From assembly GCA_004794785.1 (NCBI GenBank), contig SJOL01006395.1, forward strand, positions 158,019 to 222,018: a stretch of 64,000 bases of DNA, written 5' to 3'. The translations under genes and the position numbers were made by a program. Positions 22,825 through 34,086 of the stretch are shown one piece after another (the first letter of the stretch is position 1; each line of letters begins with the position of its first letter). The notes under the pieces are model-generated. The model made no database searches. It was given only the letters and a program-made list of their open reading frames with translations, and was not told the DNA's origin. This stretch comes from Opisthorchis felineus. Lineage: Eukaryota; Platyhelminthes; Trematoda; Opisthorchiida; Opisthorchiidae.

Positions 22825-24612
22825 ATCCAATAGTAGTGTCTGAGGTCTACAGAGAACACTATGCAGGCCTATATTCAGCCCCACCGTTCTCGTCAAATCC
22901 AACCTTGTCAAGGCATAACTACGAACGGCCTCTAACCGATTTAGTCTTCACGGTGGAGGACGTTCGTCAACTCTTGCACAAGATCAACCCGTTCTGCGCG
23001 TTGAGGCCCGACGAAGTCCATCCAAGGATCCTGAAGGAAATGCCGTACAAACTGGCAAATCATTTCTACCCGGTGTTTCGTCAGTCGCTTGACAAAGACC
23101 ACCTTCCCTCTTCCTGGGGGGAAGCGATTGTCACACCAATCTACAAACCTGTGACCGAATATCGCCTGGCAGCTACAGGCCTATAGGCCTCACTGGCGTG
23201 CCATGCAGGGTGATGGAACGCATCCTGAAGCGAGCCATCCTAGATCACCATACTACCAACAACTTGATATCTCCATTTCAAATCGGATTTCTCCCAAACC
23301 GTTCTTACGTGACGAACATGCTCGTATTTATGGACAGCTTAACCCAAGCCAATGACGAGGGACTCATATCAGATGCCATATTTTTCGACTTCTCAAAAGC
23401 ATTCGATCGAGTCCACACGTCCCGCTGCTCCACAAACTCGAGTCTTACGGGGTTCAAGGGAAGATCCTACTCTGCATTAAGGCGTTCCTATCAGACAGAA
23501 CATTCCGAGTGAAAGTAGGCTCGACCTACTCTTCTCCAGCGCCGGTCTCCATTGGGGTTCCTCAACGCTCCGTCCTGGGACCACTGCTGTTTCTGGTATA
23601 CGTCAACGACCTTTCAGACGCTCTTTCAAGTCCATGTCCACTTTTTGCGGACGACTTGAAATCCTGGAGTACCAATGCCAGTGCCCTTCAAATGGATGTA
23701 GACGCTGCAAAACAGTGGTTGTTGGACTGGCACCTCCCTCTGAATGACGAAACGTGCGTCCGTATGTCATTTGGAGGAGACTCCGCGAACGCCAATGTTG
23801 TGCATGGTGAAAATGGACCAGAAGACGTCACGGAGATAGATACCAAAAAGGATTTGGGTATCTGGGTATCAAACATGTCCTTCTCAATGCACCATGAGAA
23901 ATCGGCCCAAAAGGCATTCGCCGTTCTACGAATGATTAGGCGCACCTTGCCCCGTATTACTCGCATGGACTTCAAAATACTCTATGGGGCCTACGTCAGA
24001 CCGCTTCTTGAATACGCCAACCAAGTTGTCTACTCAGGGCGCACGAAGGACGTAACCCTCACTGAGCGTGTCCAGCGAGCTGCTACGAAAATGGTTGCGG
24101 GCCTTAAATCCGTGGACTACGAAATGCGTCTCACGGCGCTTGACCTCTTTCCCCTCGAGTATCGCCGCCTCCGAGGGGACCTAATTCTTACTTATGCCCT
24201 GTTTGAACAAGGTTTGGCCAACAGGTTTTTCACCGTTGAGCCAGCAAACACACGGCGGGGAAATTGTAAGAAGATTTTCAAGCTCAGAGCACACACTTTT
24301 ATTAGGCAAAATTTTTTCTCATTTCGGGTAGTATCTGTGTGGAATAACGTTCCTCCGTCAGTTGCCCACGCTCTTTCTGGAACCCATTTCAAAGCACTAC
24401 TAGACACTTTTCTATGCGAGTCCTCGTGTTGGCAAACGTGCTGCCCTGCGCTGAGAACTTAAGGAGCGGTGCAACACCCGTTTTTCGCTTGTGCCTTCAG
24501 ATGAACGACAACCGCAGAACGACAAGAACACAACTGACCCGGGAAACTAGGGCAAAGCCTCGATCCTGTGTATCAATCCGTGAATCCATGTAGCAACTGG
24601 TGTTCTTTGTAG
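22825..24612 (+). mobile_element. CR1/Jockey-superfamily LINE, 5'-truncated
   Basis: A 1.8-kb non-LTR element holding only the reverse transcriptase half of ORF2 and the 3' end; the endonuclease part is missing, as in typical 5' truncation. The 3' end has two units of an 8-bp AATCCGTG-like repeat (CAATCCGTGAATCCATG). This style of tail (short tandem repeat, no poly-A) is usual for CR1-type elements. Its last 430 bp are repeated at 28856-29283 with high identity. Confidence 0.88.
22836..24462 (+). pseudogene. LINE ORF2 reverse transcriptase fragment
   Basis: Homology runs through three open pieces (22836-23186, 23198-23512, 23509-24462) in different frames, so at least two frameshifts are present. 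Recognisable RT blocks are a fingers region (LPSSWGEAIVTPIYK), the IGFLPNRS and [11 protein letters not shown] blocks, the [20 protein letters not shown] block and the catalytic box FADD at 23644-23655. The last piece continues through thumb and C-terminal regions ([32 protein letters not shown]) to a natural-looking stop at 24460-24462. F in place of Y in the YADD box is common in this superfamily. Confidence 0.9.
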
Positions 24613-27600
24613 TTGTACGGTTCTCAAATGCAGTAAAGATTATTTATCAGATAGTAGCAGTATGACAGGTTTACATTTTGTGGTTGAACTATAAGCTGCA
24701 GATAAATTTTGGATGTTCATCATGGTTAGCCGATTCCCGGACGTGACAAGCTGCCAGCGGCGATGTTGAGACGCACTGATGTATGGCGAAAATCATTGGT
24801 AAATTGAGATGTATAGTCAAACCGGCGTAGTTAGTGGGACGATTGCTTGTCGATCTGGGCTTGTAGGGCGTAATTTGAAGTTTCGTGTCCGGTAAAAAAT
24901 TATTGACCTTCAAGAAGAAGACAAAAGCGCTGAATGGATGAGTAACTAGCAGGAAACTGTTGACCGAGTTTACTTCATCGAGACTCAGTAGGTGAGTTTC
25001 TGGAAAAGAACCCAGGTTGTATGATAGACTGTATCAGAAATGCGTTTATGACTGTCAGATGCATTACCGCAAAATGAACACTTTCGTCGGGTTGCAGATG
25101 GAATAGTTTGGAAAAATCAGCCATTAAATGTTTAACAGGCACAAAAGAAAAGAAAATCATCAAAATACCATTTCCTAGTAGTGGAATAACCAGTTATCAG
25201 ATTGGTAAATCTTGCCAAATATTTTAAAGCCCTGAGAATAAAATGGTGATGAAAATTCGTCATCCCTAGAAGGCGTTTAATTAGTGTAGTGGTCTGAGTA
25301 CCCAAAAGAAAGCTACTTTAGGAAGCGTGTGGCAAAGAAGTAAACATAATTACTCTGAATTGAGTACACAATAATAAAAAGGGTCGAATGGAACAGACTC
25401 ACTAAGAATTGTTCTTTTTAAAATAGTTCGTCGTTGGCCCAGGCCAGTGAATAAATAATAATCCGGTCGTGGATGTCCAGGGGTCTTCTTTTCCGGGAAG
25501 CTCTCATATACAATAAACTCCGAAGACAGTCTGAAATGTTTTGATACCAGAGTTAGCACATGAAGCTCGCGAATAACCGCTGTAAGCGCGAGTGAAATGA
25601 AAAGAGAAAATCGGAGAATGCGACCACGCTGTATTGTATGTAATTTGTACAAATTGCGCGTTTTTGTGGTGTTGCGTATTCAAACAAAAATCGTTTATGA
25701 AATTGGTGAAATACGTAACTGTATAGTGAAAGCAAAAGAAAGGTACATAACACCACCTTAGTTTCGCAGATGTGGGTGAGGAAAGGTTTCGTTGATGCCC
25801 GGAGAATTTTCGGGTGAGTCAATGTCATATACAAGAACGGCAACTGAGGGTCATTCAAAAATACAATTTTGAGCATTACCGACGACATGTTCGGTTGAAC
25901 GAGTGTGTAAAGTGTTCAAGTGATCTAACTGCTGTGCCTGTGCGAGAGTGGTAAACAAGGTATCTTCCAGGTACCTAGATACACAGCAAGGCCAATGACG
26001 AACCTGGTCAATTAAGCGTTCAGATGTTTTTGCTGGATTGTTGGTGTCGAAAAGAAAACGCAAAAATTCTAATAACGCAATAGGTGCCCTGATGGCCGTC
26101 TAATGAACATCGTGACGGTGCATATGGGTGTGATGTAACAGGGTGTCTGAAGAGCAACAATCTGTTGTACGCTTTTAACTTTTCAAATTGAAAAGGTTTT
26201 CGGGATAAACGAACGAAATCGGATTACTTTGCACTTTGCTGGCATGGTCGCAGAGTGGTCAAAGATATACGGAGGGATGGTTGCTTTGCTGACGTCACAC
26301 GAAGTGCCCTTTGGACACTAATGTGCGCTCTCCTCTATATCCTGATGCACGACACCTGGTAGATAATTACCCACTCAACTCAGGAAGCTTCGCTGCGTGT
26401 CAAAGATCTGAAGATCAGCGTTTTGGGGGATTAAGCTCTGCTTGTGCATACTGAGACGGAAATGCAGCAAATGAATGCACCATCAGCCTCGACGGAATCT
26501 CGCTGCTGAAACACCTATTTTTACTGGCCCGTCCGCCGGTTACAACAACAGGAAACCTGTTTAACAACTGCAGCCAGCTGCACAGCGTGGCGATAAATTC
26601 CGTCTAGTTTGGCAATGCGTCGTCCTACAAAAGGGTTCAGTGGCGCTAATTCAGGAAGTGGATGGAAAAGTTAGAAAGGAAACATGGCTACCAGTCGGCG
26701 GCGACATCAGACGGCGGTATACAGAGTAAAGAGGCGGATACGCATATGATAATACATGTTGCGCAGATAGAGGTTTACAAGTAATTCTGGGAGTGGATTA
26801 GCCTGGCGGAGTGAGTAGTTCATGGTAGTCCAAGACAGACGGTTGAAAATTCGAAGATCGTGGGGATTTTGTTTCAAAGAAAAGGCATTACCATTCTGGC
26901 GCCTTCATCACCCAAGGAAGTGGGACCGGCATTGCAGAACAAACTTCTTTCGAGGCATCGCAACAGTGGCTGGTACTTCGTTCCGTCTGCCAAGAAGTGC
27001 ATTTTTACCCTGTTATTTTTCGTGTTTTGGGTTTGTATACGCTAGAAACAAGACAGAGCAAAGCGCTGGCATCTGTCAACTGTTTTGTTTTTTATCTGGT
27101 TGCCCGTATATAAATCCCGGCTTCGGCACGGGCTGATTCACTGACGCTGTTAGGAGAAATATGGGCATGTGTATCCGAGCAGCATCGGGTCCATGGCTAG
27201 CCAGCGCGCCCATCCATGGAAGCGCTGGTTAGTTCAACGAATAGGCTTCTTTTACTTTTGACACACGGTTGCAAAGGTAGGCGTGCTCCAACATCCATGT
27301 CTTGTCCCACCGTCATTCCATGGACTGAGTACAGCTAGTCTACTCTCTGCTGCCTGTTTGTCGAAGCCCTCATACATGACGTGACAACGACGATTCTCTA
27401 GTATGAATTGTCCCCGTACTTCATCCGGAAGAACCGCGATATGCCGAAAAATCCTTGAGGAATCAAAGGATGAGTCCAGTGCATTGGTGCAAACAACATC
27501 GGGCTGGTGTTCACCGTCTTGTTTGGGTCAGCTGATAATTTTCAAAAGATCACCGTGCGGTTGTCCGCCGGTCTTACACCCATGCACCCATATCAGAATC

Positions 27601-28855
27601 AGTGGCTTGTACAAGTAACCCAATGCAAGCACCCCGCAGCATACCCATCGTATGCATGATCGTGAACATGGGATACGGGTTTTGAAGCCGACAGACGGGT
27701 ATGCGTGGCACTGGGGCACGGGTCAGTTGCATAATACGCCCCCAGCCATTCTACAAAGTGACCATACCCCGAATCCTGAACAACTACACTTGTGACCCCC
27801 AAACCATGAACTCCTTGTCCCTTGAAGGATCTCTAACCCGCAACTGCTCTCACCTAATCCCACTTCCTATCAAGTTCTGTCTCCTGGCCACCCACATACC
27901 ATTCGCCTGAGATCCCCTTTCAGCTTCAGAAGCATGCTTTTTGAGGATGCTACCTAAACGTCGGCACTTTGGAACAGAGGTTCAGATTCGCAGGGGGCTT
28001 GCATTAATTTCTGTGTGGGCCAAAGTTTGGGATTTATTGCTGAACACATCAAATTATTCAAGTTCTAACTAAAAACCAAGGAAAAGTAAGACCTGTTTTT
28101 GAATGTTGCCAGAGACAATTAGTCCGAGGTGGTTGGATTTACGATAGGCCAGGTTGATGATAAGACATCGCCAAAGGAGCAGCGTGGTGCGGTTACCCAA
28201 GGACATTTCGCAGACCTGTGTTCTGAAGTGTTTCCTTGTACTGTGCTTTTGTCTAGCCAGATCTTGAAGACCGTATACAGGCCCGGAAGCACGGTTCGAA
28301 AGATCGGTTTGGCCACATAGAAATGGCTTCAGAGAATCCCCCCAAGATACGTACCGCCATCCCTAACACCCAAGTTGGAACAACAATGACTGGGTTCGTG
28401 CAGCCCAGACAGCCATGGACCGGGAGGTCTGATAGAAGTTTACAGTGGGTTAGCGATTTTCGGGTGTACGCCTGGGCAAGCCAATTGTGTTTAGAATGGG
28501 AAGAGAATCAATAGGACATTACAAGTTTCTTCATAACCAGGGGATAGGTCTGAGCTCAGCGAGGGCATCGTTACACCACGAATATGAACACATATAACAG
28601 CCTCTCCGGTTAAACGTTTTAGATGATGCCCTCAAGATGACGCACTGAGGGTACTGCACGCGTTGATTTTCACTTTGGCCTGAGCCTAACCCATTTGACA
28701 AGCGAGCTAAAATGACCAACGTGCGTCATCAGGTTGGTCCAAGTCAGGTAAAAATAACGGGAGTTTATCCCCGATCCACCGTCTGTCAAGATCTCTGAGT
28801 CCGCAGCATTTTTGCCTCTCTCATACGCTTCATTATTAGCAGCGACCTATTGTGT
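24613..28855. other. No gene recognised
   Basis: I see no exon or repeat I can support. A TATA-like GTATATAAATCCCGG occurs near 27107 with a GC-rich CCCGGCTTCGGCACGGG stretch after it, but no coding region follows within reach. Confidence 0.4.
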
Positions 28856-29283
28856 TAGCCGCCTCCGAGGACACCTAGTTCTTACTTATGCCCTGTTTGA
28901 ACAAGGTTTGGCTAACAGGTTTTTCATCGTTGAACCAGCAAACACACGGCGGGGACATGGTAAGATTTTCAAGCTCACAGCGCACACTTTCATCGAGCAC
29001 ATTTTTTTCTCATTTCGTGTAGTAGCTGTGTGGAATAACCTTCCTCCGACAGTTGTCCACGCTCCTTCTGGAACCCAGTTCAAAGCACTGTTAGACACTT
29101 TTTTATGCGAGTCCTCGTGCTGCCAAACATACTGCCCCGCGCTGAGAACTTAAGGAGCGGTGCAACACCCGTTTTTCGCTTGTACCTTTCCGGTGTAAGA
29201 CAGCCGCTGGACGACAAGAACAAAACCGACCCGGGAAACTTGGGCAAAGCCTCGATCCTGTGTATCAATCCGTGAATCCGTGA
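28856..29283 (+). mobile_element. CR1-like LINE 3' end, second copy
   Basis: Matches 24165-24610 almost base for base: CGCCTCCGAGG, then ACTTATGCCCTGTTTGAACA, the C-terminal ORF2 residues [16 protein letters not shown], the stop, the GAGCGGTGCAACACCCG 3' UTR and a final AATCCGTGAATCCGTG repeat. It encodes the last ~95 ORF2 residues. Its 3' end is only 72 bp before the PIP4P start codon, in the same orientation. Confidence 0.9.
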
Positions 29284-29355
29284 ACTGAACGCGTTGTTTG
29301 AGCTCGTCCTCAAGGTTAATTTAGAGGCTTAAATGATCCACAGCTGGCGGTTCCA

Positions 29356-29595
29356 ATGGACGAGAAAACGCCTCTCATAACAGCCGGTAAGTCTAGACGT
29401 AGGTGTTACTCAACTAAAAATCGTAAAGAGGCACCGATACGTCAGCCTCCTTCTAGGCCCGTTGTCGAACAAGCTCGTACAACCACTGGAGACAACCACG
29501 CCACAATCAACTGTCAGGTGTGCAACCATGTGGTTTCAATCGAGAATCGTGAGAAGCAAATGGTTGTACGCTGTCCGGCTTGTGCAGAGGCCACG
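29356..29595 (+). CDS. PIP4P (TMEM55) exon 1: N-terminus and first zinc ribbon half
   Basis: Encodes residues 1-80. The start is the ATG at 29356; an in-frame stop lies at 29317 and no earlier Met exists. The protein opens MDEKTPLI, an acidic dileucine signal (E-x-x-x-L-I) corresponding to the ERSPLL lysosome-sorting signal of vertebrate TMEM55. A basic and proline-containing disordered stretch follows, then INCQVC and VVRCPACAEAT, the two CxxC pairs of the family's first cysteine module. The exon ends after ...GCCACG with donor GTAACA. A perfect GTAAGT at 29387 followed by an in-frame AG at 29428 (42 bp) is a possible extra micro-intron inside this exon. The family is described as converting PI(4,5)P2 to PI5P on late endosomes and lysosomes, and TMEM55B also recruits JIP4. 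Confidence 0.88.
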
Positions 29596-29628
29596 GTAAC
29601 ATAATGTCCTGTGGAGTAACCTTTTCAG
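29596..29628 (+). other. 33-bp micro-intron (PIP4P intron 1)
   Basis: GTAACATAATG...CCTTTTCAG, 33 bp, contains an in-frame TAA if read through, so it must be removed. It joins CAEAT to PIKGPPAGK, the exact order in the family. Confidence 0.9.
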
Positions 29629-29760
29629 CCCATAAAAGGTCCACCAGCTGGAAAACAGTATGTGCGATGTCCGTGCAATTGCTTGCTGATATGCAGCACA
29701 GCAACCACGAGAGTTGGCTGCCCTAGGCCCGAATGTCAGAAAGTCATTGTCCTGTACGAG
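29629..29760 (+). CDS. PIP4P (TMEM55) exon 2: catalytic CX5R module
   Basis: Exactly 44 codons, phase 0 at both ends, donor GTAAGT. It encodes [20 protein letters not shown], then IC-STATT-R, which is the CX5R motif assigned as the phosphatase signature of this family (Cys and Arg both present), then CPRPEC and a short hydrophobic end. This is the most strongly conserved part of TMEM55 proteins and makes the identification secure. It is only partly covered by open frames in the usual sense because it has no start codon. Confidence 0.93.
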
Positions 29761-30714
29761 GTAAGTGTTCCTTCTTGCTTTCCCTGGTTTAGCTTCGAAG
29801 ATGAGCTGTGAGTACATCTGTGTAGTTAAATACCGACCACAAACTAGGCTCCAAGCTTGGAGCCTGAAAAGTCCACACAACTCCATTAGTCCTGTGAAGT
29901 TGATTTATATCGGTGCTCATTCAGTGGACACTGGATTCATTGAGCTGGTGCAGGAAAAAAAACATGAGTTTCCCCCGTTTCCAAGGGCAGAGTAGAGTTA
30001 AAGAAATGAGTACATGAGCTTCTGTCTGGCCAGTCAAGTACAGTCGGTCTCGTGCCCCAGAGCACGTTGGCCAGATGTCAGGTCTTTTCTGCATGGTCCG
30101 CGGCAAAAGAATCAAACGCAGCGTCACGGTAGGTATGCGTACAAAACGGTTTGTCTGCACAGTGTACGATAGCGGCGCTGTCGATAATCACCCCGACGCG
30201 TGAGTCGACCGGCGCGCCAGCAGACACTAGGCGTCACTTGTCTCTCGTCGCCTTCTGGTGTCAGAGCCACAGTTGGTTAGGACGTAAGCAGACTTCAATC
30301 TACTTCCGGCTTGGGATACCTCACGGTTTTGCGAGGCGAGCTGCATAGAGGCAACCATCAAGGTATCCAGTCAAGCAGGCGTCATTCCATCCGGTGATTT
30401 GGGATGCCGATCTCCGCGAATCCTGCCGCAGCGGCCTCCGGATTGCCAAAGTTGCGTGGTGAGTCAAGATTGATGGGCAGTTAGCTTAGACGTTGAATTA
30501 CTGTTCCTTATACCTAGCGCACCCAGCGCCAAGCGAGCTCAGTGTGAAAGCTCGGGTAGCTTGTGGTCCCGCTTTCAGAGTACGAACATGAAAAGCAGTC
30601 AGATAGATCGGCCATCATGATTATTTCCGAGGTATTACAGACCGTCCTTGCCTTTTGACTCGCAGATGTTGCGGCACAGGTTAATGAATGTCGAACGTGG
30701 TCGTTAATCCTAAC

Positions 30715-31900
30715 CTTTTCTTCAGACAACCAACAACTATCATGTTTCTCGGCCTCAAGTCTGCTTTTAACTCCGTTGGTCAGAAACTGTCAATATCTGA
30801 CGAAGGGTGAACCTTCTAAATTCTTGTCTCTGGTGAGGGCCCTAAATGCCTCCTCCCCTGGACGCGTGTCTGTGGTCGATTCCCCTGAGTTCACCACATC
30901 CGGTGGTGTCAGACAGTGATGCCCTCTGTCGCCGTTTCCCTTCAGCTTCGTAACAGATATGCTCTTTGGATTTTTACCTGCCTCTAACATCGGGGATCGA
31001 AATACTATTACGGCGTTCGCTCACAGACATTGAGTCAGACCCCTTAGAAATGGAAGCTACTTCAAATAACGTGAACAGTTCTGCATATTTCGGTTTGCGC
31101 TTCGCTTGTGTAAAGTACCATTGCAAGACTGCGTGGGATCGGACCCAAACGTTGTGCTTGCAGGTGAAGCGGTCGATGTGGTAGATAAGTTCGTCTCTCT
31201 CGACAGCTGCATAATTCCAGGTTGACTGGCGAAACACGGAATCACGACCTCCCCCCCCTCCACCGAATTGCCAGCCTCTGAAATTTGTGGCACCAACCTG
31301 ACATATGCTTGTCTGCAGCGGTCCAGTCTGTCCTACTTTGCGGATCAGAGACGTGGCCGTTGCAGGCGTGAGAACTTCGGAGACTGTGTGTGGCCTCCGG
31401 AGCACTACGTGGTTCTACTGGGGAAATCAGGCGTGTACTCCTGAGGTACTCCAGCTGGTTTTCGGGAAAACCCTATCTCTCTCTCGATAGAGCAGCTGGT
31501 CACACCCCACAGGTTACGCGGTTTACGCCGTGTGCTTCGTATACCGGAGGGCCGTTTGACTTGTAAAGCACTCTACTCCCAGCCTTGTGTTAGATGCAGA
31601 CGACCCAGGGGATAAAGCATGAAACCCCTTGCCAGTCAACTCTGTCGCATTGTTAACTACCGCCTTCCAGGATGGGGATCGTGGAAAGAAACAAGCTAGT
31701 GGTTAGTGACCCTGACAGATGTGGCTGTGTCACGCAGCTAGTGGTGCCCTTGCATCAAATCTATCGCCTTCATTCCGTAGCTCCATACTGGTCAGACAAA
31801 TTCACTTGTCGTCCCTGCGCAGGTTAGACCCACCTATACCAAGTAGCTCTCATCCCCCTGTTCTCCTTAACTTTGGTGAGCGAATATATAGCAGCTGAAA
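30715..31900 (+). mobile_element. RTE-like LINE copy, heavily decayed
   Basis: RT block 4-5 remnants (EPSKFLSLVRAL, SPEFTTSGGVRQ-stop-CPLSPF) match the 38490-38640 element. A thumb remnant (GEAVDVVDKFVSLDSCI) lies near 31165, and a C-terminal remnant with TPHRLRGLRRVLRIPEGRL at about 31500-31560 matches 51130-51200. The 3' UTR (near GTGCCCTTGCATCAAATCTATCGCCTTCA) is shared with 38930 and 51410. Stops and frameshifts are frequent. Confidence 0.7.
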
Positions 31901-32070
31901 AACCAACTGAACTGAATTCTTCATTGAATGGGAAGTGAAACGACTGGTTTCCATCTTATTTTTTCAATCGGCTGGACTACTTGTGTGTCCGATTCTCTTT
32001 CTTCCATATTTCAATGCCTGGACAACGTTAATCTCTATCTCTTATGGACCTGGATCTCCTGAAAAATTAT

Positions 32071-32264
32071 AAATAAATAAAAATCGTTCAGCTGTAGCAC
32101 CCTTTCGGTGCCTAACTGCCATGCTACCAGAAGGAAGCACGAGGGCTGGGATACTGCCAGGTTGCCCAAGCCTAGACAGGGGAAGTCGAGAGGCAGAGGT
32201 CGGGTTCGAACCACGAACCTTTCGGTCAGTAAATTCGCGCTCTAACCATTCGGCCATCTCGCCC
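32071..32264 (-). mobile_element. tRNA-derived SINE, copy 1 (full length)
   Basis: The minus strand starts GGGGCGAGATGGCCGAATGG, a tRNA-like head with box A (TGGCCGAATGG) and box B (GGTTCGAACCC; plus-strand complement at 32202-32212). A roughly 100-bp body containing CTAGGCTTGGGCAACCTGGC and CCTCGTGCTTCCTTC follows. It ends GCTGAACG plus an A/T-rich ATTTATTTA tail. The body is 170 bp. Confidence 0.92.
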
Positions 32265-32744
32265 CCGAAAACGTTCTCGCCGAAAAACGTTCAGTGTTCA
32301 CCGAAGCCACTTTCAATGGGCCGTCCAACCCGTACAAATTCCAAACCATGCCATTTTACCCTTTGGTTTGAAATATCCGTGCACGAAAGTTAAAATGGAG
32401 AGTCATTCGGAGTCATTCTGAGGTCTACTTAGTGGAGCTTCCACATAATCGCATCACCCTCTTTGAAACCAGCATGATATATATACCCCTTTGAAGCACC
32501 TCGCAATGTCATCTTCGCTAAGCAATTTTAGCCTCAGCTGTGTACGTTGCCTCAATACGTATCGTGAGACCTTTCAGTAAACCCTCATCAATACTGCGTT
32601 CCAGGCTGATTCACCTCAGCAACCGTATTTGCATGTCAACTGTCGTATGTCATGTTTGCAGAAATCTTTTTTGTAGACTGTTGGTCGCTAGAACCATGGT
32701 TTATTATAGGAGAGAAAAGTATTCCAAAGTAATTGCACATGTGT

Positions 32745-33003
32745 GCCCCTGCGCCTGCTTGGAGACGCTGCAAGACATGGCTGTCAATCGATGTCAATGG
32801 CATTATTGTTGTCAGTTTCTATCCAGCTTGCCTGAATAAGTATGCGGAGATGTAGGAATGATTGTAGTAAGGTAGCACTCAGTCCCTTCCCTGTCCGCCT
32901 TTATTCTTTTCTTCACCATAAGGCCTTCAAATAAATCATGGTTGTACGTGAGCGAAGCATCAGTGTTGAACACTGATGTCATGCTGTCCATGATGATGAT
33001 GAG
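32745..33003 (+). mobile_element. RTE-like LINE 3' end, copy A
   Basis: The last part of an RTE 3' region: CAAGACATGGCTGTCAATCG, then GTCCCTTCCCTGTCCGCCTTT, then AGCGAAGCATCAGTGTTGAA and a GATGATGAT tail. It matches 33650-33879 and, reversed, 40396-40460. A short GAT repeat instead of poly-A is usual for RTE-type tails. Confidence 0.8.
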
Positions 33004-33004
33004 G

Positions 33005-33879
33005 ACATTCAGTCACTGAACATACCGCTTACAATTCAAGGGTAATGGCTGGAGGCTTTGGAGAAGTTTACATGCCTTGGTAGTTGTATTAGGGCTGACG
33101 GAGGTGTGTTTGATGAAGTTAATTCAAGAATCGCAAAAGCTTGAATCGCGTTTGCTTATTTGCGTCACATGTGGCGTCAAAAGGGCTTGTCACTGAGTCT
33201 TAGGGGTCGTGTGCACCAGGCTACGGTAAGGGCTTTGTTGTTGTGTGGCTGGGAGACGTGGCCTCTGTTGACAGATGATGTGAGGCTCCTTCAGGTTTTT
33301 GAACACCGATGCCTCAGAAGCGTTGCTGGTTCTGGCTGGCGTCAATGGCTTAGTAACGAGGTGATTAGAAACCGGGTATTTGGTTGTGCAGCATGTACTT
33401 CAATCGCGGAAAACATCCAGCACCATCAACTGCGGTGGCTCGTTCATGTGCTAGGCATGCCGAAACACCCTCCACCAAGGCGAGTGTTCTTCTCCGTGCC
33501 CCCTTCAGAATGGCGCAAACCGCGAGATAGACGATATGACTTGGCAGAAGGGTGAGAAAGAGATTACGAAGAGTTTGAGTGTTGTTGGTGCAGTGCGACT
33601 CCAGGATGGGGTTCCTGTAATCGCTCCTGCGCTTGGCTTGAGACATTGCGAGAAATGGTGGCTGATCTATGTCAGGGCGCTCGTGCTGTCAGTTTCCTTC
33701 CAGATTGTCTGATTGTGCGCTCGGAAGTGTAGGCCCCTCAGAATGATTGTAGTGAGCTAGCACCAAGTCCCTTCCCTTTCCACCTTTATTCTTTTATTCA
33801 CAATAAGGCCTTGAAGTAAGTCATGGTTGTACGGGAGCGAAGCACCAGTGTTGAACACTCATGCTATCGATGATGATGA
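33005..33879 (+). mobile_element. RTE-like LINE 3' half, copy B
   Basis: Begins immediately after the GATGAT tail of copy A. It encodes the ORF2 thumb and C-terminus (FTCLGSCIRADGGVFDEVNS, a stop, then an open 131-codon frame at 33160-33555). That frame carries ALLLCGWETWPL, FEHRCLRSVAG and HHQLRWLVHVLGMPKH, blocks shared with fragments at 38.7, 51.1, 52.4 and 62.3 kb. The 3' UTR ends in TCGATGATGATGAT. Confidence 0.88.
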
Positions 33880-33922
33880 TACGTGTATCCTGTGTTCGTT
33901 CAAGTTTACTCGTCCATTCTTC

Positions 33923-34086
33923 CGTAGCACGCTAGCTGCCATGCCAACGGAAGGAGACACGATGGCTGGGATACTGCCAGGTTGTCTAAGCGTAGACAGG
34001 AGCATTCGAGATAGTGAGGTTGGATTCGAACCACGGACCTCCTGGTCCGTAAGCTGGCGCCCTAACAACTGAACTATCTCGAACCC
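33923..34086 (-). mobile_element. tRNA-derived SINE, copy 2
   Basis: Minus-strand SINE with box B complement GGATTCGAACC near 34021 and the TACTGCCAGGTTGTCTAAGC body. The outer ~25 bp and the A/T tail are missing. It lies 43 bp after the RTE tail of copy B. Confidence 0.88.

Noticed and set aside
29536..29886. 116-codon minus-strand frame over PIP4P exon 2
   Set aside because: Antisense shadow of a well-supported plus-strand coding exon.
32095..32264. A true tRNA gene at the SINE copies
   Set aside because: The tRNA-like half has a conserved non-tRNA body and tail in all copies, and the elements are dispersed; they are SINEs, not tRNA genes.
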